64,000 bases of DNA. Source: Paraphysomonas bandaiensis. Taxonomy: Eukaryota > Chrysophyceae. The DNA is taken from assembly GCA_965644295.1 (NCBI GenBank), contig CBFFRP010000423.1, forward strand, positions 124,001 to 188,000, in the 5' to 3' direction. A program made the position numbers and the translations under genes. This document shows positions 1 through 10,177 of this stretch, in pieces. Under the pieces are notes generated by a model. It had not been told where the DNA came from and ran no database searches. It saw only the letters and a program-made list of their open reading frames with translations. Numbering within the stretch: the first letter of the stretch is position 1; every line of letters starts with the position of its first letter.

Positions 1-593
1 AGTTGAACCGAAAAAGATCATATGCGGAAGTCACTCCCGAATCAGGTTTTATCGTGATTCATTTTTTATTATAGCAGTAAAATATGCACAGATTCCAGTG
101 AATTAACGAAACAGAAGAATAACACGTTACCGAAAAATATTGCAGCTGGCGTGATTATGTACCACGAAGACAAAATATTTATGGTGCAGGTATGTGTCAA
201 GTATTCCACCTGTGAAACGTAACTATTCCACAGCCAACTGGCGGACGTGGGTACGGGATCCCCAAAGGTCTAGTAGATCCGGGAGAATCTCTAGAAGATA
301 CGGCTCGTCGGGAATTTCAGGAAGAAACTGGTATATCTATCTCAGGCCCATTGGAGTATCTTGAGGGAAGCGGTGATATCCCAGGACGTAAGAGAATATA
401 TGCATTTTTGTATGCAGGAGATGGAACAGAGAAGTATGTGTCCAGTAATCTCATTACGGAAGGATATTGCGCAGGTTTACCTGAGAATGCGGGAGGAAGA
501 TATTTTGACCTGCGTGAGGCCTTACGAGTTGTACATAAAAACCAACAAAAGCTATTGCATTTATACTCCACTTTTATGAGTCGACAGAAATAG
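1..593 (+). CDS. Nudix hydrolase, 5' partial
   Basis: Nudix enzymes hydrolyse a nucleoside diphosphate linked to another moiety; the substrate cannot be told here. A complete Nudix box is visible at about 268-336: G, five residues, E, seven residues, then REFQEETGI, which satisfies GX5EX7REUXEEXGU. Upstream, AAGVIMYHEDKIFMVQ and PTGGRGYGIPKG are the usual strands before the box. The clear intron is 190-233 (44 nt, GT-AG) and joins ATG-GTG-CAG to CCA-ACT in frame. A second, 30-nt intron at 45-74 (GTTTTA...TATAG) would keep the frame open to the left edge of the window, but it is less certain. The stop is at 591-593. The start codon lies outside the window or in an unseen exon. The next gene (1718-4801) is convergent. 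Confidence 0.85.
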
Positions 594-1717
594 TCTAGTC
601 TATTGCTCTCTAAACCATGATTAAATTTTGTTACTGTATCCAGATTGTATACTGCTTCAGAATAATGTTTACGTGACAACCCTATTATAAAGGTACCTGC
701 AAAGATTACACAGGGTGTATCGTTAGTATCACCACCATGGTTTTAATGTTTTAATAGATATCGCCCTTACAATATGGCGATATAATTTAGAGTGCAGGAC
801 ACTTTGCAAATTGAATCCATACACAACGTTTTGAACAATAGCGATATAGTAACTATAATCATTATCGAACAGTAGTATGTTATCTACTTACACAAAAATA
901 CTAAGCAAGCAGACAACAAACGGAAGTCCAGGCCTTCCCATGGAAGCGACAGACGCTCTTCTTTAAATCAACAATGGGTATAGATATGAAGAGCTGATTT
1001 CGATTAGGGTTAGAAAAGCTTTAAAAGTATTAAGAGTCATTGATTCACGTATATCCCTTAACGCGTGAATACTAACACATGTATACAATGAAATACCAAA
1101 TAGACTGAATAATTACCAAACTATACATGAAACATGTGTGTGATGCTAAGAACGCTCTGCTCTAACGCATCTTGCTATTATACTATTAGGCCTTATCATT
1201 CAATCTTTATCTCTAATAATATCAAGTGTATCCTTACTAAATGCCAAGACTAACCTTATATCTTATTTAAAAGATCATGAGGATATGCAATATTTATATT
1301 CCCCAAACCCCCAAGGTCCATTAGGTACCTTGACATTTACTTAGTAATGTACCTATAGGCTATAGGTACTTATTTTGAGGCCCACCGATGGAGCTTCTGT
1401 AGAGTAGCTCCTTATTGTGCATAGCTCAGCCACTATGTCTATAGCTTATAGTAATATAATACAATACAAGTTACTATCAACTATCATAGGATCTGATCAC
1501 AACTATAAAATAGGCAACTCTTACGTAGTAGTAGAATTCGTGGAGCAGATCGCATACTTTACGATAAATATTGGGAAAATGGACTAGTATGAGTGCATGA
1601 ATAATTACATTTTCTCTACGACACTCTTCGTCGAGTTATCAAGAAAATATTTTGAAGAAATAAAAAACGTCGGAAAGATCTATGACATTTAACTGAGGTT
1701 AGTACAACATGTTGATA
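594..1717. other. Intergenic, AT-rich
   Basis: This is the 3' side of the Nudix gene and of the convergent gene at 1718-4801. I see no supported gene or RNA. A patch at about 1310-1390 is rich in GGTACC and TAGGTAC and resembles the longer patch at 41890-42120. Confidence 0.5.
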
Positions 1718-4700
1718 CTATCCTGGCCTATCGTTTCTAACTGCCTTCAAAAGAGATGACGCAAATGCGGTCCTGAATAAAACATTATAAGACCATTAAA
1801 TACGACCACAGAAACGGTGTATACGTTTAACAACATCTCACCTCCCACAACTGATGGCTTCATCTAAAAATTTGTATACTAAATGCTCAGCGGGCTTAGC
1901 ATCACGCTTTCGCATATGCGTAATTACGAACGTTCCCAATTCAATTTTCTACCATATAATAAATATTAGACCCTTACAGTGATATGATGACAGCACCTTA
2001 CCTCTGATGGAATCATTTCAAGAAGCTGCTCGCACATAGCGAGATATCTCGTTGTGTCTGTCATGTACATGTCATACAAAACGAAGTGATGCCGAAATTT
2101 ATCGGGTTGGTTGTTTCGTATGAGCCAGTGAAACCTATGAGTGATCGGACAGGCATCTGGGTTTCCCGAGGAATCAGAGTATATGTACTCTGGTCCATAT
2201 TGCTTTACCATAAGTCCGAAGCATTTCTCGGCCAGAGATTCCCAATTGTCTGAATTCTCTGGTCGTCGCCAGCCCATCAATAAGGCAAGGTAAACCGTTC
2301 GGTGTACATTCGTTTCAGGAGGATGGTCATGAACTTTCGACATCGCTACCAAGAGGCGGTAGGCGATATGCGCCTGACCAGTATTAATATATGCCCCTGT
2401 AACTGCTTCAATGCTACGTGGACCCATAATGTAACCTTGATACAGCATTATCTACATTGAACAGAAGAGTAAAAGCCCTATCAATAATCTGTTACGCTTT
2501 GTTATACCTTGGATATATCCTGTATAGCGGAGAACATACTTTGTTGAGCTAACAAAGCTATCAAATCGCTGAACATTGATTGTGGCAATACACGTAGGCG
2601 AGAAAGTTTTTGCACCCCCCACAGAGAGGCCGACACACAAGACGGGTGGGCAGTCTTCAGTAGTAGAGATACAGTCATCGTAAGGGTATGAATCGTACGC
2701 CATTCTGCATCGCTGTTACACAGGTCTCGACAACACTTATTCTCCAGTGCAATCGACGCATCGTCGTCAACCGGCTCCACATACCCCTTTTCTTCCAGGA
2801 AATTGTAGAAAGCAATAATCTCCTCTACAGCTGCCTCTGATATCGCTTTTCGGCGGCTATCGTCGATCTGATGCAAAATAGTTATTTCTCGTTTTCCAGT
2901 TTCAGGGTCCACCCCTATCGCTTCTGGGACGGGGTGTGATGCCACTTTCTGAAATGCCCTGTCGGATTTATCGCCAATGTGTACCAATACCAGCTGTATA
3001 GCACTCTCTGTAGATATATGCTCCGGATGGAGTGGACAACGGTGAAGGAAATCCAACGCTGCGGTAAAAGTGTGTTGATCATACACAGGAGAAAAAAAGC
3101 TTTTAGAGATTCGTGAAGGGTCAACTGGAACAGCATAGACTGAAAGCAATGCGCCCATCAAGGCGTGTCTTATACGCTTACTACACTTTATGTCTGCATT
3201 ACAGTCATTCAAATAAAATTACTTCAGAAAGGTACATATGGAACAGCATTACCGAGCTTTTGGAGATCACCAGCCAATGCAGTGACTAGGTCGAGGGTAT
3301 CCTGCCTCGCTGCTGCCTCGGTACGCGTAGCTAACGATCGAAATGTAGACGCGTAAAATATCTCCGAGACTCTATGAAAATATTTCTGCTTCTCCGCTGA
3401 ATCAATATCAGCAAACGTGAACACATCTCGAAAGTCTCGCATGACAGTCGTAAACCACTCCTGTATCTCCCCATAATCGCAACTCAGATTGGGAAAAGAA
3501 TTAACAGCAGCAGTACACACAGCTGCAACTTGGACAGAGTCTTTTTGTCTCCCACCCAGAGCATACCGCATTCCACGTGCGTAGACAGCTTGCAATGGTT
3601 GTAAGGCTTGTCCACGCCCACCTTTCCCAGATGTAAGTGCCTGCATAATGCCTGTCAAGTCGCGAGAATAGTGCCCTTTACGTCGCTTGGGAAGCAGAGT
3701 GGAAAAGTAAAAGTGAATCATATCGTTTATTCTGGAGGCATTCGAACTGCAGTCAACACTGAGTGAGGCAAGAAGATCAAAAAAAGGCTCAAGTGCACGG
3801 TGATTATTAACATGGACGACCACCTCACTCAATAGTTTAAACTGTGTAAGAGTAAGATATCGCTGAACCTCCGCATTATGTCCATACCACTGAAGACAAG
3901 ATATCATCTGTCCCAAAGTATCCTCTTGAAGTCTTACAATTTTATTTCTTTCAAATAATTTTAATAATTTTAATAATTTTCCTTTATTTTCTTTACCATC
4001 TTTTAATAAATATTGAACTAATATATCCAAACCTTCATGTATCATATCGAGATTAGATATCTCATATTCTACTAATGATTGATATATATCATCATCATGA
4101 ATCCAATTCATAATAGTTTTGACATCACCACATCTTGAAAATGCTATAATACAATGAAAGAAATGATAGAATTTCATTGGATCATTTCTAGTATATAATT
4201 CCATAGCAATCTGATAGGATAGAGTTGTATAATTTAATAATATAGATGTGGATAATAGTTTTTCTAGTATTATTATAGATGTGTTTTGTATTGTCATTTC
4301 ATTCACTGATTCTATTAATTTATTAGAATAACTTGTTTGTAACATGATTTGATTGTATTCATCTAGATCTCCATTCTCATTTAAATAATAGTTTTTATTA
4401 TTCATATGATGATGTGGAGACATCATGTTAATAACGATAGATAGATAACGTGAATTATATTGATAGATAGAATGTGTATGTGTTGAGAGATGTGTATAGA
4501 GACGTCTAGAGAGATGTGGAGAGAGATGTGGAGAGAGATGCGTATAAGTAGAGAGGCGTCTAGAGAGATGTGGAGAGAGATGTGGAGAGAGATGCGTATA
4601 AGTAGAGAGGCGTCTAGAGAGATGTGGAGAGAGGCGTGTGGAGAGATGTGTATGAGTAGAGAGGCGTCTATGAGTAGTGAGACGTGTTGTAAGATATGAC

Positions 4701-4801
4701 ATTAGATGATATGATGAAATGATTGTTAGATATGAAAATATACGTAAAGAAAGTAGAATTGAATGATGAATAGTGTCATTCTTTGAAGTGGATTGTAACA
4801 A
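1718..4801 (-). CDS. Alpha-helical repeat protein, probably organellar (PPR-like)
   Basis: I do not recognise a named family. The exon chain is complement(1718-1772, 1842-1948, 2002-2451, 2508-3176, 3236-4801), with four 53-69 nt GT-AG introns and 949 codons including the stop. The body is made of short amphipathic helices resembling degenerate PPR/TPR units, for example around residues 160-400 and in the exon at 2002-2451. The N-terminal 120 residues of the open frame are rich in Ser, Thr, His and Arg, poor in acidic residues, and include an 18-residue repeat encoded by a 54-bp minisatellite (about 4500-4670). If translated, this could serve as a mitochondrial presequence. Alternatively, translation may start at the MMSPHHH methionines near 4420, leaving the minisatellite in the leader. 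The 5' coding part (down to about 3960) is much more AT-rich than the rest. Confidence 0.65.
4500..4680. repeat. 54-bp minisatellite, in frame with the helical-repeat gene
   Basis: The motif GTCTAGAGAGATGTGG recurs at about 4504 (partial), 4558 and 4612, a 54-bp period equal to 18 codons. On the minus strand it stays in frame with the 3236-4801 exon and encodes repeats containing THLSPHLSPH and SRRLSTY. Both strands are free of stops here. Confidence 0.85.
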
Positions 4802-4920
4802 GAAGTGTGCATGTTTATACCAATCAGATAAGAGATGGATGAAGTGGAGTGACTACAGCAGTGGAGGTCAGAATACGCATGGTATACTCTGTATTCTATA
4901 TAAGGGATGGATGAACTGCT

Positions 4921-5192
4921 ACATGTATGTATGTACGTATGTATGTATGTAGGTAGGTAGGTAGGTAGGTAGGTAGGTATGTAGGAGGTAGGTAGGTAGG
5001 TAGGTAGGTAGGTATGTAGGTAGGTATATATGTAGGTATGTATGTATGTATGTATGTATGTATGTATGTATGTATGTATGTATGTATGTATGTATGTATG
5101 TATGTATGTATGTATGTATGTATGTATGTATGTATGTATGTATGTATGTATGTATGTATGTATGTATGTATGTATGTATGTATGTATGTATG
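4921..5192. repeat. (GTAG)n and (GTAT)n microsatellite, left of the retrotransposon
   Basis: GTAG-type units run from about 4945 to 5030 and become almost pure GTAT from about 5036 to 5192. The copia element is inserted at the right edge. The same GTAT tract resumes at 10178, so the two tracts were one before insertion. Long MYVC or IHTY reading frames here are artefacts of the repeat. Confidence 0.95.
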
Positions 5193-5479
5193 CGCAGAGA
5201 AAAATACGGTACTCGGTCGAATGATACGGATGTTACTAATCAATAAACGGACGGAATACCCCCGTTGCTTTTACACAGTCTACACTACAGGTAGTCAAAG
5301 CAAGGTTCTCTTTATAGTTACTACAGAACTTCTCAGTAAGAGGAAATTATGCCTCTATTCTACAGCCGTACACTACACACTGCATAATATAACACCATAC
5401 ACCTCTATGTGCCCTATGCATATCTTATACAGTCACTTCAAGTACTAAACTGAAAAGAACATCCTCTCATTCCTCTACG
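5193..5479 (-). repeat. 3' LTR of the copia element
   Basis: This 287-bp copy matches the copy at 9891-10177 throughout as far as I can read. In element sense it begins CGTAGAG and ends CTCTGCG, a 7-bp imperfect terminal inverted repeat that differs from the usual TG...CA ends. The outer flank is GTATG repeat. The inner flank is the end of the polyprotein gene, with its stop at 5496-5498. Confidence 0.95.
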
Positions 5480-5495
5480 CACCCCTGTGATGTGT

Positions 5496-8400
5496 CTACT
5501 CGTTCCCAACGATCAGACATATCAAATGACGAAACAATTTTCCTTGTAGGGGTTTAGTCAGCACATCAGCCAACATCTCTCCTGTAGGTAAGTACTGAAG
5601 CTTCACGTCTCCCCTATCATGGTGTTCTTCGACTAAAGCCTGCCTTACTCGTAGATATTTCGATCGGTATTTGCCTCCTCCTTTCGTTACGAGACTGAGA
5701 TTCGACAAGTTGTCCTGATAAATAACAGGTGGGTCAAGCGCATAGCCCTGCCCACACACAAACTCATGTAATCTCATTGCATTAGACATCATATCAGATA
5801 GGCCGACCAGCTCGGATTCGGTCGAGTCTTTCGTCACGATTCGTTGCTTAGTTGATCGGCATAGTACTGCGGCCCCTCCAAGCTGTACAACTACGCCTGT
5901 ATGCCCTTTTCCGTCATCGTGGGTGGCGAACGAAGCGTCGATGAAGCTTCTTACCCGCAGCTGCTCTCCAATCTTCAGCTGCAGATCTTGATCCCTTGTG
6001 TGCGCAAGGTATTTCAGCACTCGATTCAACTTCTGCTGATCTCCGATAGTCGGACCCTTCACTCTTGTTGTGAGGTACGCTATACTGAGCAGGATGTCTG
6101 GTCTAACTCTTATTGACAGATATAGCAATTTGGCCACCACTGAATGGAAATTGGCAGCCTCCTTCCTCCCCAATTTCTGTCCTGCGCCCTCTGCGAACAG
6201 TGATGATGTCGCTGGAGATGCTGCTCTGCCAGTGACCGCTGCCTCCTCCAGCACTCCGTCTAGGTAAGCCCTCATTGACACCACTGCCCTGTCATCTATC
6301 ATGCTCACATGCATACCTAAATACGACATGTCTTTGTCATCACAGTATTTTACCTCACCATATTGTTTCTTTAGTTGTTCCACCAACCACTCGGTGTCAC
6401 GCTTGTCTTGTGATAGCACTAGCAGATCGTCCACGTGTAGTGTTATAGTGCACTGCTTGCCGTTGACAGTCCTATTGAGAACACACTGATCCACCGGGTT
6501 AGCCACGAAACCAATGCTCTCCAGGTAAGCTCTTATCGTGTTGTACCAGAGCTTGGCGCTCTGCACGCATCCATATAACGCTTTGTCTAGGCGCACCAAT
6601 ATTTTGCCTCTTTCATCAACATACGGCTGGATTGTGGGGTCTAGTTTTCTGAGTATTGTGGCCAACATCGGCTCCAATTCCATTATTACCTCTTCGCCTG
6701 ACATCTCCGCATTGAGGTATGCACCACCTATATCAATTGTCGATACATGTCTCCCCTCTCTCGCTGCTATTGCTAGGCATGCAAATACTGACTGTATGTC
6801 CACAGTGGGTGACGACGTGTCTGGGTACAGTTTCCGATCCTGCTGTGCCCCGTTCGCAACCAGCCTCGCCTTGATTTTCTCGAACCTTCCGAGTCCGTCG
6901 TATTTCGTCTTCAAAAACATCAGCGATCGAATTGTTCGTTTGAGTTGAGTCTTTGATAGGTCACTCCGGTGTACTGGAACTATCGCCTTTTTTTCATGCA
7001 GCAGCTGCTTCAGCTCCCGTACTATCGCCAGGTAGGCTTCTTTGCCGTGTTCCTTTAAACCTTTGGTTACGCTTGTGTGATAGGCTCGATACATTACGGG
7101 CTTTCTTCTTGTGCCTGCCGCTATCCTTGCTCCGGCTGATGATGATGATAGTACTTCGCTTGTATTGTGTGTCATCCCTGCAGTTTCCACCCCTGTAATT
7201 TCCGGATTGTCGATGTCGTTGGGTGTTGCAGCGCCCGGTTCCTGTTCGCTCGGCCCATCAGCCCTGTCGCCATCATCGTCGACTAGTTCCGTGATTTTTG
7301 TTCTCTCTCTCTCTTCTGTGTGGGCGTGCACTTCGTCTGTGTCAACTGCTGTCATCTGCCCCTCCTCGTGAGGCTCCTTCGGCTTATCGATCTTGTCATT
7401 CTCAGCTGGTGGCGTGGTATCCTCGATCTCTCGACTCTCATTCTCACTGGTCGTGACAGGTGAGTGTGACTTGTTGTGCAATGACGATATTCTATTCACG
7501 GCGTCTATTACTATTTGCGTGGTCACCATCTTCACCCAGTTGGTCCTACTCACATATTTATTTGTTTTAAGGTTTAAAAATATCCAACTCCCGTTTGCGT
7601 TGCCGGATGGGTACAGCGCGATACATGGTTCTGTTCTGTCCTGCTCCGCGTTATTGCTCTTGACCTTCGGGTCATAGCATTCTACGTAGTCCCCGAAAGC
7701 CAGTGACAGTTCCTTTTTATAATTGGGTTTCCGACCAGTCAATGCCACTCGCGGTGCTACAGTTGTGCCATTGGTGGATGGCCTCCTCAAGTTCATGCGG
7801 CTGTTGGCGTATCTCACCAGGTCTCTGACGTTGGCATCTGGTAGGTTCCATGGTAGCCCTGAATGTACACTGCGTATTGTCTCTTTGAGTCGCCTAATCT
7901 TCGCGTCGATCTTGTCCAGGTGATCTCCAGCCCCTGCCACGTCAATCTCCATCCCTGTGATTTTGCCTCTCAGGGCCTTGAATCCCGGCTGAGGGTCCAG
8001 GTAGGTAACTGTCGGTATGTACCCGTAGCTTCTTAACAGGTTTACTTGTTCCTGTAGGGCCAATCCCAACTGATCCGTTGTTTCGTTTTCGAGTGAAGTA
8101 ACGATGGTTAGTCCCAATGGTTCCGCTAGTGTGAGCATGAACGATTGCTGTCTCACACTGAAGATGTCTGTGTACAGCCTTAGCTCCTTCTGCTGTTCTG
8201 CCTTCAGTTCCGGATCCGCGTGTTGCCGGCTGACTTTCTTATTCGTCTGCTTGCCTCTCACCGCTTCGAACGGTCTCCCATATATGTCAAAAGCTCTTCT
8301 GATATCACTCGGGGTAAGTCGCACCCCTGTAACGTTTCCGTCGCTCACTAGCTGCACAGCATCTCTCTCCGAGTCGAAGCCCGAGTTTCGGATCAGGTCT

Positions 8401-9878
8401 CGTGCTTCTCGCGCTCTCGCGACTTCTACTTTCGAATATTGGGCTTCGCGCTCCGCTACAGTCGTTACGTTGACTTTGGCCGTCGCCCAGTCGCGCATGT
8501 CGGCCACATACATCTTGTTCTTTCGATAGAAAGTCAAATCACTGTCAGGTAAGTGGACAGTGAAAGACTCTCCCTGCCTATATGTCACTTCATATATGTC
8601 TTCTACGTCCGCCTGACATAGCACGCTTGCCCTTAGCTCATCTGCTGTCTTACAGGTGAAGAATTGGTCTAGCTCGCCTACATTCGGTAGTTCCAGTGCG
8701 TGTCCCGATAATCCCGCCACGGTGCATCCTCTGGACGCCGGTCTTACATTGTTCAGTAGTCTTGGGTGTACTACCGAGACATCCGCCTGATTGTCGAGTA
8801 ATACTTCGTACCATTGGAATGGCTCGCTTCCTGACGTGAAGGCGTTCAACATTGTTGTCGTGCAGTGCTTGTTTTCTGATTCTTGGCTACTGTCTGGGCA
8901 TTCGTTCATTCTGTGGCCTGGCTCACCGCAGCCCCAACATATGAGCTGCCTTTTTTTCTGACCACGTTTGCTGTTGTGTGACTTCGTGTCGTTCCCTTGT
9001 TGCTGCTCTGGTGTATCATCGCTATCTGCTGATTTCTTGCCTTTTTCAGACTTCGATTTGCTCACGAATGCGGATCCGCCGCCTGCTCTCGTTGCTCTCT
9101 TCGGCGCTAGATATTTTGATGCTTTAGTATATATTTCATTCACATGCGTAGGTGCTGTTTGCGTTCCCATTGTTAGATCGTTGAGATAGCTAGTTTTGAA
9201 CTCGCCATATCTCGTGTCGTCCAGCCCTTCGAAGAAATCCATCGCGATGTCCTCTTCATTCATTTCCGCGTTGTTCATGTCTTTGTAGGCTTCTAATAGA
9301 TGATCAAACCTCTCCTTATAAGTAACTATACTCTCATATGCTCCCTGTTTAGCGTCTTTGTACCTTTTCCTCGCTTCTGCTCGTACCACTGTACTTACGC
9401 TGGAGTTAGTGGATACTTTGTGGGTTTGTTTGATAGCCAGCCATAGTAGTAGAGGATCCTTAGTCCAGTTCATGAGCTCGTATTCATCTAATAGCTTGAC
9501 TGCATCCATTGATTCGTGGCTCAGATGGTCTACCATGAATGAGTAGAATGCCGATCTATCGTTCCGCATCTTGTCTATTAATCTCCCTCTGGTCTTGGTC
9601 TTGTCCTTCATCAGGTCGAGGTTAACTCCATAGGGGTCGTCTTCCAAATCAAAATCCTCTGGGTTTATCGCATCGGGCTCATAATATTTGTCCAGCTCTA
9701 CTAGGCGTGCAAGATCACCGTACTTTTGCATGCCCACCACTACAAGCCTCTGTTTGAATGTGGCGAAGTTCGAGTTGGCACCGTATCTTAAAGTCGGTAC
9801 ATGTTCTGGTCTATCGGTGCTCGGTTTCTTGCCGAATCTTGCAAATCTTGTTGGCTTGTCGTTCGTTGTCTTCTTCAT
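5496..9878 (-). CDS. copia gag-pol polyprotein, 1460 aa
   Basis: One open frame carries the whole polyprotein. Gag occupies about residues 1-300. A CCHC knuckle (CWGCGEPGHRMNEC) lies near 313-327. The protease active site LLDNQADVSVV is near 358-368, a DNQAD variant of the retroviral D-S/T-G. The integrase lacks an obvious HHCC finger. Its core shows Asp in YTDIFSV (about 570) and YLDPQ (about 627), while the usual third residue Glu appears as Asp in KIDAKIRRLKE (about 658). Reverse transcriptase carries LHVDDLLVL near 1147. RNase H follows, with IDASFATHDDG and STESELVGLSD near 1340-1390. The ATG lies only 12 nt inside the LTR boundary and forms the end of the putative self-primer duplex. 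The intact frame and identical LTRs suggest that the element is, or was recently, active. Confidence 0.97.
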   Translation of the reverse strand: MKKTTNDKPTRFARFGKKPSTDRPEHVPTLRYGANSNFATFKQRLVVVGMQKYGDLARLVELDKYYEPDAINPEDFDLEDDPYGVNLDLMKDKTKTRGRLIDKMRNDRSAFYSFMVDHLSHESMDAVKLLDEYELMNWTKDPLLLWLAIKQTHKVSTNSSVSTVVRAEARKRYKDAKQGAYESIVTYKERFDHLLEAYKDMNNAEMNEEDIAMDFFEGLDDTRYGEFKTSYLNDLTMGTQTAPTHVNEIYTKASKYLAPKRATRAGGGSAFVSKSKSEKGKKSADSDDTPEQQQGNDTKSHNSKRGQKKRQLICWGCGEPGHRMNECPDSSQESENKHCTTTMLNAFTSGSEPFQWYEVLLDNQADVSVVHPRLLNNVRPASRGCTVAGLSGHALELPNVGELDQFFTCKTADELRASVLCQADVEDIYEVTYRQGESFTVHLPDSDLTFYRKNKMYVADMRDWATAKVNVTTVAEREAQYSKVEVARAREARDLIRNSGFDSERDAVQLVSDGNVTGVRLTPSDIRRAFDIYGRPFEAVRGKQTNKKVSRQHADPELKAEQQKELRLYTDIFSVRQQSFMLTLAEPLGLTIVTSLENETTDQLGLALQEQVNLLRSYGYIPTVTYLDPQPGFKALRGKITGMEIDVAGAGDHLDKIDAKIRRLKETIRSVHSGLPWNLPDANVRDLVRYANSRMNLRRPSTNGTTVAPRVALTGRKPNYKKELSLAFGDYVECYDPKVKSNNAEQDRTEPCIALYPSGNANGSWIFLNLKTNKYVSRTNWVKMVTTQIVIDAVNRISSLHNKSHSPVTTSENESREIEDTTPPAENDKIDKPKEPHEEGQMTAVDTDEVHAHTEERERTKITELVDDDGDRADGPSEQEPGAATPNDIDNPEITGVETAGMTHNTSEVLSSSSAGARIAAGTRRKPVMYRAYHTSVTKGLKEHGKEAYLAIVRELKQLLHEKKAIVPVHRSDLSKTQLKRTIRSLMFLKTKYDGLGRFEKIKARLVANGAQQDRKLYPDTSSPTVDIQSVFACLAIAAREGRHVSTIDIGGAYLNAEMSGEEVIMELEPMLATILRKLDPTIQPYVDERGKILVRLDKALYGCVQSAKLWYNTIRAYLESIGFVANPVDQCVLNRTVNGKQCTITLHVDDLLVLSQDKRDTEWLVEQLKKQYGEVKYCDDKDMSYLGMHVSMIDDRAVVSMRAYLDGVLEEAAVTGRAASPATSSLFAEGAGQKLGRKEAANFHSVVAKLLYLSIRVRPDILLSIAYLTTRVKGPTIGDQQKLNRVLKYLAHTRDQDLQLKIGEQLRVRSFIDASFATHDDGKGHTGVVVQLGGAAVLCRSTKQRIVTKDSTESELVGLSDMMSNAMRLHEFVCGQGYALDPPVIYQDNLSNLSLVTKGGGKYRSKYLRVRQALVEEHHDRGDVKLQYLPTGEMLADVLTKPLQGKLFRHLICLIVGNE

Positions 9879-9890
9879 AATTTCCTCTTA
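9876..9890 (-). other. Putative primer binding site, self-complementary to the LTR
   Basis: In element sense the 15 nt directly after the 5' LTR read TAAGAGGAAATTATG and end in the gag-pol start codon. With the last LTR base they form a 16-nt sequence that is the exact reverse complement of 10034-10049 inside the LTR (CATAATTTCCTCTTAC in element sense). No match to the 3' end of initiator tRNA is evident. The position fits a primer site. The self-priming role is inference by analogy with Tf1. Confidence 0.6.
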
Positions 9891-10177
9891 CGCAGAGAAA
9901 AATACGGTACTCGGTCGAATGATACGGATGTTACTAATCAATAAACGGACGGAATACCCCCGTTGCTTTTACACAGTCTACACTACAGGTAGTCAAAGCA
10001 AGGTTCTCTTTATAGTTACTACAGAACTTCTCAGTAAGAGGAAATTATGCCTCTATTCTACAGCCGTACACTACACACTGCATAATATAACACCATACAC
10101 CTCTATGTGCCCTATGCATATCTTATACAGTCACTTCAAGTACTAAACTGAAAAGAACATCCTCTCATTCCTCTACG
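9891..10177 (-). repeat. 5' LTR of the copia element
   Basis: This is the 287-bp partner of 5193-5479. The left edge CGCAGAG follows the start of the gag-pol gene and the right edge CTCTACG abuts the resumed GTAT tract. Confidence 0.95.
10034..10090 (-). promoter_or_regulatory. LTR promoter: TATA-like box and self-primer region
   Basis: In element sense TTATATTATG (10090-10081) lies about 34-40 nt upstream of CATAATTTCCTCTTAC (10049-10034). A transcript starting about 30 nt after the TATA-like box would therefore begin at or just before the segment that pairs with the primer site at 9876-9891. This would make U3 about 128 nt and R-U5 about 159 nt. The start site is predicted, not seen. Confidence 0.5.

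Larger units (their letters stand above)
5193..10177 (-). mobile_element. Full-length Ty1/copia LTR retrotransposon
   Basis: The element is 4985 bp, read on the minus strand, with one uninterrupted gag-pol frame between two 287-bp LTRs. The LTRs look identical by eye, which indicates very recent insertion. Domain order is gag, CCHC knuckle, protease, integrase, reverse transcriptase, RNase H, which defines Ty1/copia. It sits inside a (GTAT)n tract, so a GTATG flank occurs on both sides but a target-site duplication cannot be told from the repeat. The polypurine tract seems short (CAGGGG next to the 3' LTR, about 5482-5487). No tRNA-type primer site is apparent; see the primer-site entry. Confidence 0.97.

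Noticed and set aside
317-679. 120-codon minus-strand frame
   Set aside because: Antisense of the Nudix gene, which has a complete Nudix box on the + strand.
4896-5246. Long MYVC and IHTY reading frames (also at 10136-10699, 24669-25070, 25116-25363)
   Set aside because: They are translations of (GTAT)n in all frames, with no other coding signal.
5901-9546. Many + strand open frames of 60-140 codons across the retrotransposon
   Set aside because: All are antisense shadows of the intact gag-pol gene.
9688-10146. 152-codon + strand frame through the 5' LTR
   Set aside because: It joins antisense gag to LTR sequence. The LTR part also appears at 5193-5448 because the LTRs are identical.
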